The position numbers and the translations under genes are program-made. This document shows positions 40,001 to 52,000 of a DNA stretch of 64,000 nt, one piece after another (positions within the stretch are counted from its first letter, which is position 1; each line of letters starts with the position of its first letter). The notes below the pieces were generated by a model. It did not search any database, was not told the DNA's origin, and saw nothing but the letters and a program-made list of their open reading frames with translations. The DNA is from Hemicentrotus pulcherrimus (lineage: Eukaryota; Echinodermata; Echinoidea; Camarodonta; Strongylocentrotidae): contig BEXV01000084.1 in the NCBI GenBank assembly GCA_003118195.1, forward strand, positions 73,697-137,696, in the 5' to 3' direction.

Positions 40001-43000
40001 AGTCAGTTAATGTTAAAGCACTACATCAGAAACTGGTATTATCCTTCTCCTCCTTCTCCTTCTCATTGTTATCATAATTAATGCATGTATATGCATTTTA
40101 TGATTGTCTCAGTCAGACAATATGAAATGTTTCAGTGCTCTGTTCAAAGATGTTTTGCCTTACATACCATCCTAGACTCAGTTTAGTTCAACTCCTTTCA
40201 CATGGAGCACATAGATGATATTCAGGGTCTACTTCTTTACCTGTAATATCTTTGCAGTGTTGAGTTGATTGCGTCTGTTGCCTAGCAACCTCTGAAGCTC
40301 CTCCCAGTTGATCTGTAAGGTCGCGATATCATGTGCTATAGCAGGGAGATGAGGATCTAAGGCTAGAAGATCTTCTCCTTTCTGGACTAGGTCCCTGTAT
40401 TTCATCTCACACCTACTAGCCTCACTTTCTAAAACCTGTCATAAGCAAACAAAAATTGTAATTAAACTTACAAAGGAACAATGAAAAAAACTTTAAAGAA
40501 ATGAACCTAATTTCCATATCCTTGTCCATCAATCATCTTTCAAGAATGTAAATATTAATACGCCACATGTATCGCCTATTAGGAGCCAGAAGCTGTTTAC
40601 TCAGAGCTGCTTACCTCCAGAACAGAAAAACAGTAATCAGAAAAATCAGAACTAATGTTATTATTTACTATATAAATCTATGTATCTACCTATTATTTGC
40701 TAGTTTATCTATACTACGCTACCATCGAGAATTCTTTAAAAACGTCACTCGCGCATGCCCAACCCCTATTCATCGCCTTCCCAAGATTCACGCGAGCATC
40801 GCAAGCCCACCATTCATCCTCTTTCACGAGCCTCCAAAGACAAAGCTTCTGACATGTTGCCCGAAAGGAGAGGGGGCGGAAGGAGGGACATAGGTAGAAA
40901 CATAGATTTATATAGTAAATAATAAAATCAGTTCTGATTTTTCTGATGTACCACAATAAATCAATGTATCTACCTATTATTTGCTACACCAGCACACAAA
41001 GGGACCGGGAGGCATGTCCCAAACAAGAAGGAGATTACTGGGAGACAACGGCAGCGGAAGACGCCCGCAGGGAGGCAGTTGCAAACAACATCTCCCCAGA
41101 GGTGACGTCCCCAAGATAAAAGATGGAAAGGAATTGAGAGACCGTCAAAACACAGCCTTCAGAATGTCATACAAACCCACTCCTTGAAACAACGCCCAGG
41201 AAGTACCACTGCCAGCAGGTCCTCAGGACCCGCCGCCTGAATAGCGACCACTATCAGTCTGGAGATGGATTCTCGAGACGAAGGAGAAAAGGGCTCCCGC
41301 GAAATGAGGAACAACTAGTCATCCTTTAGATGAACCTCAGTTCCATCTAAGAACCACTCAAGTGCCCTGATGGGGCACCAGAGCTTGTCCTCTGCGACCA
41401 AAGAGAACTCCAAAAGAGGACTGAGAAAAACCACCACCGGTCCGGAAGACGGCGACTTATTTATGGCAATGAAGGAAGATCGTGGGACCAACCGAACTCC
41501 CCGCCTCTCCCACCTGATGGGGCTGGGGGGGGGGGGAAACAGCGCATGGAGCGTACTCCTTCCACTGTCTGGAAGCTATTGCCATAAGGTAAAAAGTTTT
41601 CACCGTCAAGCAAATAAGCGAGGCTTCAGACAAAGGCTCAAAAGGAGGGTTTCACAAAACGTCTAAGACCTTCGGAAGACTCAAAGCAGGAGCCAGCTTC
41701 AGGAAAGCTGGCCACTGCAGAAAAAGAACGCAGTAACTTGAACAAGAAAAGGTAGCTAACCCCGAGCCATCAGGAAACCAGACATGAGTGGCAGCTAGGG
41801 ACGAAAAGTGGAAGGACTTTACCCTTGTCAGACAAGTAAATAAAAAAACAACTATGACAGATATCGAAGAGTTATAAAGGGTCCTCGTGCGATCCCTACG
41901 ACTCCAGACTATAAACTGCTAGGCTCTCCCTTTAGAGAGTCCAGAAGTCATCAGTCTTAGCGGGAGAGGGAACAGATGTCCGCAACAAAAGGGACAGAAA
42001 CCAGCAACACTGAACTAAAACCGGAAACGGGTAACTTGCAGGGGAGCCCGTTGCCCCAAACATCAGTGACGGACACTGATTACCCTCCAAGTTAGCTGGG
42101 GAACTGTGTCCAAGAGATAAATCCCCCCAAAAAGGCAGCACAACAGCCCTCAAGGGATGGTCCGCCTCCTGTCTAGGCTTCACTGAGACCTATCACAGAT
42201 GGTGAAACCATCTGCGAAAACAGTCACAGACATAGGCGTCATTTGGGAAAACCCCATACCCCAGTGGGGAAGGCTAAGTCCCGATCCAGCTACCCACTCC
42301 TCTCTTGGAGGGGTAGCAAAAGACTCTGGAGAAGAGAGCTTAACCATCACCAGCGGGCAAAAAAGCCTGAGGAGAAATGCCAACCACCGAACAGAGCCTC
42401 TCTAAGGCTGAACTTGGTAAGACGGCCCCAAACCTAACAGGTACCAGCTTACACCAGACAAGTGAAACTGGGCTTCATATACCAGACAGATGGGACTAGG
42501 GTAAACCCTGTCGTCCGCACAAAGCCCAGTCTGAACGGTTGGAGAGCAGGCAAACTGAGGTCTCAAAATTACCACCGCTCTCTCCGTCTAAGTGACAGTC
42601 GGAGACTTGACATTACAAGGCTACAATAAACATAACAAACGGACGGAGCATGCTCTAGGACCTTGCCTTACGTGTGGTTGACAACCTTCTGTCGAGTGGC
42701 GAACTCAACTGTAACCCAGCTGCAAATGCCGAAGACAACCAAGAGAAAAAGCCCCCGTCAACCCAACGGGCTAGGGGCACATCAAGATTGTCAAGGGCAG
42801 GAGCTACTGGCCCAACTCCCACCAACCGGCCGACGGCTCATGGTGGAAGGCCAACATCACCATTACCAGGCAACCCGGACCTAAAAGTGTCTCAGATGCT
42901 GGAGTAGAAACATCTGCGAAATCTGAACGAACCCAAATCCAGGTGTGACCAGGGCCGGCTCATTACTAGGGTCTTTAGGTGGTTGGTATCCCCAGACACC

Positions 43001-46000
43001 ACAATCATCAACAAGCTATGAAGCCTAACCTGAGCAGCTAGAGAACACACCCACTGAAATAACACTTAACTCGGTCTTCTCTACCTTGACCCAGTCGGCA
43101 ACTAGATGTCAGAACGTTTGCGCGTCTTACCCGCAGGTATGGGAGAAGAATCGAGTATAGCGGCCATACTAGACTTCGTAAGCCCAGAAATAAGCTCAGA
43201 ATGGGGGGACCGACTCGCTCAAATGCATCAGAGGCTCAACAATCAAGACACGGGAGCCTCCGTGAGACAGGGATCTTTGCATTTCCTGCTACCGGACTGG
43301 CAAACCCCCATGAGAGTCACCAAACTGACCCTCAAAATCAACTACGTGGAAAACCTGGTCCCAAAGGGGGCGGGCGCAACCACAATCACTAATTTCCTCG
43401 CCAGGCGGCGACTGAGATAGGAAGGGCAGCTTTAGCCAGGCCAAAACCGGGAACCAAACCAGTATGAAAACAGGATCCTGAGTATCAGGAACATGTAAAC
43501 AAGTCTGAGTACCAGAAGGGGACATCCAAAATATCAGACACTATCCAGGCAACTGGTACCAGATCAAGCCACCATGTCGGGACGGACCAGAGGCCGGCCG
43601 GAATCACTCAAGTTGTTGCACGTGTCACTAGCGGGAGCAAAGCCAGTGAACGGGGTCCGAGTGTCAGTGGCCGCAATGACGACACTCTTCCCCAGAGCAT
43701 GAACGTCTGAGGCTGGAAGACCAATGACGCCCTTCTCTATCATGCGTTGGGTTCTAACGATCGGTAAATCGATCGCCCCCTTGCTGGGACCCCTGGTCCC
43801 AGCAATGGCTGTCTTACTGAGCCCGACAGAAGTCGAGCCGGTAAATAGAAACGAGCCTGTCTGAGAGATGCTAGTAGTGCTCCCCAGCTTACCTGCCGCC
43901 ACACTGAACGAACGAGTGGTCGGCTTGTCACACACCCCTCCCGTAGCTGCAATAGCTGGAGAAGAAACACGAGTACCAGGCTCCGACGCATCCATCACGA
44001 ACCTCAATACACAAAAAATTAACAAAGAGAAACGCCAATAACTCCACGCTCACCAATTTTTCCAGCCAAACAGTTTCAAATAAAATGTTTTTATATCAAA
44101 CTAAACCCAAAGTATGCACAAAAAATGAATCCAAACAGTCACGAACAAAACAATAGGCCGCAGCGCTGAAGCAGTGAACCACGAAGCGAAACGAGCTAAG
44201 TTGGGACAAAGGGCGATGAATAAATTAATCGCCAACCCACACGTAAGCAATGCCAAAACCAAGGGCTGTAATGCCGAGACCCAATGCCCTAAACAGCGGC
44301 GTATCAAAGCCTGAAATTTACAGTCGTGAAAAACAAAATATGCGGCACAGAAATGATACTCAAATTTTCTGCAAAAATAAAAATGTGACTTGGGAACCTG
44401 TATCACTAAATTAATAGCAATTAACATGAGGACGGAATTCAGTACGTAAAAAGAGCTAAGCCTAACAAAAAAAAGACAAAATCCTTGATTTTAATGTGAC
44501 TCAGCTGTATACCATGTCTCTACCGGTAGGCAAGAATAGAAAGAGGATGAATGGCAGGTGTGTGATCCGCACGTGAATCCTCGAAAGGTGATGTATTGGG
44601 GTGGGGCATGCGCGAGTGTGACGTTTTTAAAGAGTTCTCGATGGTAGCGTAGTTTAGATAATCTAAATAATAGGTGGATACATTGATTTACCGTAATTAA
44701 CGTTGTATAAACCACACCTCTCTTTTTTACCAAAAAATTTGGTGTACCATGTATAAACCGCAACCCCGACTTTGAAATTTTTTTGGCAAAAAGGTGCGGT
44801 TTATACACCGTTAATTACTGTATTGTGGTAAATCACAAGGATCAAAATCATTAATTTGGGGAATAAATCTGGAATTTCCTATGTGGCGCTATGAATCTTT
44901 AAAAAATGGCACGCCAACACTGCGCAGACGCATGCACGGATGATTATCTAAATTTTTTGGTGATTTAACTCACACAAAGTTGCTAAATATTGATTTTCAG
45001 GTCATCACAGCACATCAGTCTTCCATTAAAAATTGGCTTCTATTAAGAGAATATGTGATACTTTTCCATCTTTCTCAGCAAGTGTTATGAGTTTATGCCC
45101 TTCTAGCTCTCTACACAATTATACAGGCAATCCAATAGGGTATTGAAATTGCCCTAGAGTCCATTTATTGATGGTCTGTGCAATCAAATTTAGAATGAAT
45201 ACGTGGAAGGAAGATCAGATGATCTATAATTTCAAATGTAATTTCTTTAGTTTTTATTACACCTGACTGCTAAGAAAGAGTACAAGACTACAGATAAGAA
45301 GAAAAGATGACCTCCAATCTGTAAATCTTATGCAAGAGACTGGCAAATTGAGGATTAATGCCTTACTAAAATAACATGTATTCATACAGTATTCATGATT
45401 ACATATGAATAGCACATGTATGCACCACAATGTCATGTATATTACATTGAGATAAGCAAAGATATGAAATTTAACCTATATTGCAAGAGATCTATAATTG
45501 CCTTTTATTAACTACCTCACTACAGTTATACAACCAGAAACAAATCTTGTGTGAATATTGTGCGGACGAGTAAAGCACCTAAACAAAGAAAGAAACCAAC
45601 AATAACAGGAACAAACCAGACAGCCCTTCCCAATGCCATCACCCAACACATAGAAAAGCAGAAAATAAAGCCCCCNNNNNNNNNNNNNNNNNNNNNNNNN
45701 NNNNNNNNNNNNNNNNNNNNNNNNNNNNNNNNNNNNNNNNNNNNNNNNNNNNNNNNNNNNNNNNNNNNNNNNNNNNNNNNNNNNNNNNNNNNNNNNNNNN
45801 NNNNNNNNNNNNNNNNNNNNNNNNNNNNNNNNNNNNNNNNNNNNNNNNNNNNNNNNNNNNNNNNNNNNNNNNNNNNNNNNNNNNNNNNNNNNNNNNNNNN
45901 NNNNNNNNNNNNNNNNNNNNNNNNNNNNNNNNNNNNNNNNNNNNNNNNNNNNNNNNNNNNNNNNNNNNNNNNNNNNNNNNNNNNNNNNNNNNNNNNNNNN

Positions 46001-49000
46001 NNNNNNNNNNNNNNNNNNNNNNNNNNNNNNNNNNGGGGGGGGGGGGCAGGGGTTCCAATTTACAGAAGTTCTTACATACAGGAAGAAATCTTTCAATGGA
46101 CCAATGGTTGAATTTGCATGATTTTGTCATGACAAGTGTTCAATGAGCCAATGAACATCCCCATGCCGATGTGAGATGCTTGTAGGATACTTTACAGGAG
46201 AGAATGGGCTATTTGCCATTGAAAATGGCACACAAACACTTTTTTTTTTTATTAAAAAAATTATTAAAAAGAAAGAAAGACAAACAAAAGAAATACAGTA
46301 CAATCGTTCAGGTTGGCAGCTCTGGGGAGAGAGAGAGGGGGAGGGAGGGAGAGGGAAGGAGGGAGAACGAGCGTGTCAAACAGATCAAGTGAAAGGAAGA
46401 GAGGCTGCAGGTAGACTTTCTATTAACATAGATACATACAGGATGCAAAAGAAGGGTGTAGAAGAGGCAGGCAATATATAAAGCAAGACAGGATGAAGTC
46501 TTTGATTATAAGTGATAAGCAGGGAATAGCAAGCTGTCTGCTATATACCAGGATTAGAATTGATGACATACATCAATTTGTCAGGTGTCTCTTGCGATAG
46601 TCTACATCATGACAAGTCCCAACAAAACAAAGTTTCTTCATTTTGTTCAATACACCCATGTATGTAGAATATCAACCACACACTACAAGTGAGCTTAGAA
46701 TAAGTTTTCATTTTGTACTGTGCTAATTTTCTGCTCCATATAATTATTTAAAATGTACATCAGCATCTAGCTATGAATGTACATTTCAATGGAGTCATGG
46801 AAATTTGGAACCTTCCATGAACTAATGCATGACAATTTCAAAATAGTTCTTCATTTTGCCAGAAAACCTACAAAGAAAACTAAGTTTTTATGGGTGGATA
46901 AGTAATGTATAGTATGATGAAGATTCTTTCATAAACAAGATTACTTCTTCTGACTAAAATTCAACCCAGTGTTGATATCTGCAGCTCAAATATAGGCACA
47001 GACAGCCCATAATTCTGTTTTGTTGGACAAAACAACAAGTTATTTCTATCAGGTACAAAGAAATCACTGAAATAATAGTATGGCCACTTCCAATGCGAGC
47101 CTAACCTTAATAAGCAACTTGAGTGGTTACCATTTACTGACCCTAACATTATATATCCCAAATACTGCTAATTTAATATTCATCCTTTTAATGATGTAAT
47201 AAAGGGATTATGATTTAGAATTACGATGTTTCTGTCACCACCTTCTGATCTTCTGGTAAAAAACCACTTGGAGAAGGAAAAAGGAATTGGTGATTAAAAA
47301 CAAAACTTTAAAAATAGAAAATTTAAATTCAAACAATTATTAAGGAAAAAGTAAAAGACAGATGACCACCACCTTGCAAACAATTCTTTACTGGAATTTC
47401 AACAAAATCTTCAAATGTGGACACTGCACAATACAATGTAGACAGAAGTTCTGTTTTTGGAGATAATGCACAAAAGCCTATGTTTCTTTTCTAATGCAAA
47501 GGGATTCTATCAAGAATGAAGGAAAGAATAGAAAGCAAAGAAACTGATTTGATTTTCCTGACCTGAAACTTCAGTCTTTCCTCCTATGAGAGTAGTACAG
47601 AGATTAATCACAAGAAATGTTAAAGATACAACAGACATGAACTTAAGCTCCAACAAATACTGCTCTTATTACAATGCAGTGTCTCGGTTTACTGTGGATT
47701 GTTGTTTTATCAAGCCCAAAACTACATTAAACATAGTCAATGTCACACCTCTACAGGCATTTAACATGTACCCTACTTGTTATGTTTGTTAGGGTTATAA
47801 ATGATAGACATGCTTTTATAAAGAGGTGATGTTGACTTATCTCATACAAGGGTTGGATAACTTTAAACTGGAAATCTGTTTGTGTAGCTACTATTATAAC
47901 TTGACGAGAACAACATAAAGCAGATATGGTAACTTTACATATCAGTTTCTTTAAATAGAAAATTAACAAGGGAAACGCTCTCGGCGGTCTCGCCTGCATT
48001 ACACAATTCGATAAGATGAAAAATTGAGGTTGGAACATTATTTATAGGCATGGTGGCCCATTAGCAGGCCCCCCAAAATGAAATGCTCTGAATATAATCA
48101 GCATTTTGAAGTAAATATTGATTAAGAATCATGAACAAATAAGAAAAATTGATTCATTTATTCTCATATTAAGTTGTGAAAACATAATCCAAGTCTACTG
48201 ACTTGCCACAACATAGTCTAAGTCTGTTGACCTGAAATGACCTTTGGCTTGACCTTGTGACCTGGAATTCAACTCACATGATTTGGGATACTTAATAACC
48301 CTATAGTTCAAGTTTCATTGACTAAGGACTTATACTTTCAACATTATATCAGAAATTCAAACCTTAGGTTAAGTTTTTGATGTTGAGGCCGCAGACGCCG
48401 CCATCGCCGTCACCGGAAAAGCGGCGCCTATGTCCTGCTTTTTTGCTATCCAGGCGAGCAAGCGAGACAAAAATGCAATGACCAATTCATAAAATGCAAG
48501 CTCTAGTGATCCTACCTTGTTAATATTTATATTGTCTTCTATCGATGCCCCACTGACATTGATTGGTGGAATGTTCAGCTGCTCCTTAGCACCAGTCAGC
48601 CATAGCTGGAAGCTCTGCAAATCTCTCTGTAATACAAACATTATCAAATTATATGTGATTACTTTCTAGTTATTGCATACCACAATACGCCCTTTCCACA
48701 TACCAAGCAACCAGCAACAAATTCTCCTTTGAAAATTATTATAACAAAAGAGTTACAATGTAGCATAAATACACAACAAAAATGTGACACAGTCACAGTC
48801 AAAACTTTCAGAGGGAGAAAGAGAGCAAGTAAGAATGAAAGCAATGTAGAAAGATAGGGAGAGGAAGAGAGCAATTTAGAAAGAGAAAAAGAGCAATTTA
48901 GAAATGGAACAGAGAAAGCAGGTAAGAGAGAAAGATAAAGAAGGCAAGAAGGAGAATCGTTTTACCTGGAAGCCTTGGAATTGTCTGTTCTTCTCCACAA

Positions 49001-52000
49001 GCTGTTGTTCTCTTTGCCTAGCTTCAGTCTCTAGGGTAGTGAGTCTCTGGTTGACATCGTCTAGGGATTGTTGCATTAACTGCTTACTCCTTGCTCCAGT
49101 TTCAGCTTGTACTAGGTGACACGCCTCATTCATGTGCTCTAATTGGTCCTGGAATGCCTTCAGTTCTTCTTGGAGTGCCTGGAGAAATTGTGATGATGGA
49201 GACATTTCTTTGCACTTTCAAAGATCCTTAGATATTATTTTACTTACTAATGGTCCAACAACTGTATCAGTTCCCAATACATTTCAAAGAATTTTCCAAC
49301 TTTTTACCCAATAAATTGGGCTTATTGTAGATTTATGTCTTGCTAAAAAGTACAATGGTAAAGTGACAGAGACTTGAAACACCACCTTTCTATAAACATA
49401 CTGGTTTTAACCCATAAAGGGAACAGAACTAAAATTTCACTATATATCAATAACTGTGCTCATTCTATTAGGCCACAAATATTTTTTGTTGAAAATCTTT
49501 CCCCTTTGATAAGATACAAATACCTAATATATATGAGCCTTTTGCTGGTATTATGTATAGGAAGTGTATGTGTACATTTAATTTTAACAACTTTTTAATT
49601 TCCAGATAAGATATTTGCCAATTTACATAAGAGATACGCATGGCTTTGGAAGCCAACAATTATGAATTTCTAGAAGTGTTTGTTATAATGTGTTTAATGC
49701 TTACAGCATGTTCCTTGAGTTGAGTCTCTGTATCTTTACTCCAGTCTTCTGAGAAGAGTTTGAGTTGGACACCATCTAGCCATCCTGATACAGCTTGTAA
49801 AGCATCCTGGTAACAAGTCTGGAACTCATACGCTTGCTCTAATCTTGACTGCTGATCTGATACCTGTAAGAAAGACACAAATAGTCACTTTAAAGCATTT
49901 AAAAATGTTTTTTCTTTCCCAGCTGATAAACTCAAAAATATAAAAAAAGCTACATACAGTGCGTCCCAGAAAAAACGAAACCGAGAAGTATCGATGTTCT
50001 ATCATAACTTAATCACAACTATAATTAATAAATGATACATATTTGGAAAGCTTAGAGTCTCCTCTTTCATGTGATGCTACTCAGATAATGCATATTTCAC
50101 GCATGAGTGATTAAAAGCAATTTGAAGGAAGGAAACCAAAAAGACATTTCGTGGGCGGTATCTGAATTTCGAAGAAAAATTCACATCTCTAGAAAGTTGA
50201 GTTTCTGCCCTTTCATATGACATCTCATTCAGGAAAAATGAGCGAGGAATGACTAAGTTCTGTTTGTTTTAAAAAGTGCTTGCATTTCCATAATTTTATT
50301 AAACAAATTTGTTTTCACTGGCTGCCTGCCGAATCAATAAACGAAATTAACAAAAGACTTAACGACGAGAGTCTTCATGCATGGCTGATTGTCAACGAAA
50401 CGGAGTTAAGTCTTTTGTCAAATCTGCTTTTTGCTACGGCAGGAACCCAGTGAAAATGAATTCGTTTGTTAAAATTATGAAAATGTAAGGGCTACTTTAA
50501 ACAAACAGAACTGTTATTCCTGGCTCATTTTTCTTGATTGAGGTATCATATGAAAGAGCAGAAAATGAACTTTCTAGAAATATAAATTTTTCTTTGAAAT
50601 TCAGATATCGCCCGCCAAATTACTTTTTGGTTTCCTTCCTTCAAATTGCTTTTAATCAATCATGCGTGAACTTTGCATCACGTGGGTAGCATCAACTGAA
50701 AGAGGAGACTCTAAGCTTTCTAAATATGTATCATTCATTAATTATGGTTGTGATTAAGTTATGATAAAACATCAATACTTATCTGTTTCGTTTTTTCTGG
50801 GCCGCACTGAATAGTGTCAATATTTTCAAAGACTGAGACTACGAAACATCTACCTTACTTTTAAGATATGTAGGATTAACAATGGCTATTGATTTCACAT
50901 ACTTTTGGAGAAGACACTTGTTTGTGATAAAACTAAAGAGTACACCGGTAGCCACTCTGTCTCGTCTCTGTATATCTACTTCTCTGTCTATCTACGTCTC
51001 TGTCTATCTACGTCTCTGTCTATCTATGTCTCTATGTCTCTCTCTTTGTCTGCCCATTTCTCTCTCCCTCACACACACACACCCACACACTATATCTCTG
51101 TCACACAGATACCCATATTCCAAACCCAAACCATCTCTCTCTCTCTCTCTCTCTCACCTACACACACTTTCTGTCTCTTTCTTTCACACATTCTGCATGC
51201 CCCCCTCTTTCTTCCTCTGCCTTCATGTCTCTCTCTGCATAAAACATTTATTATATGATTTTATTGACATTACACAACTACAACATGTCAAGCTAGCACT
51301 GAATGCGGATATTTTTACGGATCAGAAAAGTAAACACAAGCAAAATATCTCAAATAGTGAAATATTGAAAAGCTTCAGTCAACCTTGAAGAGTTGATTAC
51401 AAATATTTGTATTCAATGCCACAGTCTTGCATGACTTAACACAACATATAAAAAATAATTCCAGGGGAAGATAGATTTGTCATGAAAACCATATGATACA
51501 GTAAAAAGCAGGTGAGTCATGAGATAACAGCTTTACAGTATATTAAAAAATCGCTCTGAATAATCATTAGACAACAATAGAATAATAAAAGTCGTTACCA
51601 GGTTGAACAAACATTATGGCTTGCCCACCTAGCAACACTTAATATATACATTTTTTGCATTCTGACTGTTCAAATAATGTTATTCTTATCAGGTGAATGA
51701 AATGTATCGTGGTACTGCACAAAGATGTATGCATTAAATTTGGTTACATTACAAATCTGTGTTGTGAGGACCCGACGTCACAAAAAATGTCTCGCCATAC
51801 ATTGTTTTTTTGCTCATTAAAGAAAATTATTAAAAATAAGTCTGAGCACCATTTTCCAAACCAATTTATATTTGGGCTTTTTAGATTTTTGTCTATCTGA
51901 TCAGCTCAACTTTTCAGTGGAGTGGACTTGTACTTTAAGTGCAATAATCCAAACCAGTTTTTTTTTTTTTTCTCTCTTTCCATTCCCTTCACGCTGACAT

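Larger units (their letters stand above)
40636..44830 (-). mobile_element. DIRS-like tyrosine-recombinase retroelement, degenerate, internally deleted
   Basis: Inverted terminal repeats: 40666-40830 and the inverse of about 44535-44688 share ctacgctaccatcgagaa, aaaaacgtcac and ccattcatcctctttc. Next to the left ITR, 40898-40985 is an internal complementary region that joins the inverse of the left tip (tcagttctgatttttctgat) to the inverse of the right tip (gtaccacaataaatcaatgt). This arrangement is diagnostic of DIRS elements. A tyrosine-recombinase remnant lies near 41060-41700 on the minus strand and a possible gag start near 43995. At 4.2 kb (134 bp of it a MITE), RT and RNase H are not recognisable. 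Base composition is higher in GC than the host introns. No target duplication is seen, as expected for recombinase insertion. Confidence 0.87.

Noticed and set aside
43564..44025. 153-codon minus-strand frame as a host gene
   Set aside because: It lies inside the DIRS-like element, is low-complexity, and its orientation fits an element ORF.
45512..46130. Long open frames of 163-194 codons
   Set aside because: They consist mostly of the N gap; no real coding sequence.
50882..51388. 168-codon plus-strand open frame
   Set aside because: Built from CT/CA simple repeats; composition-driven and without splice context.
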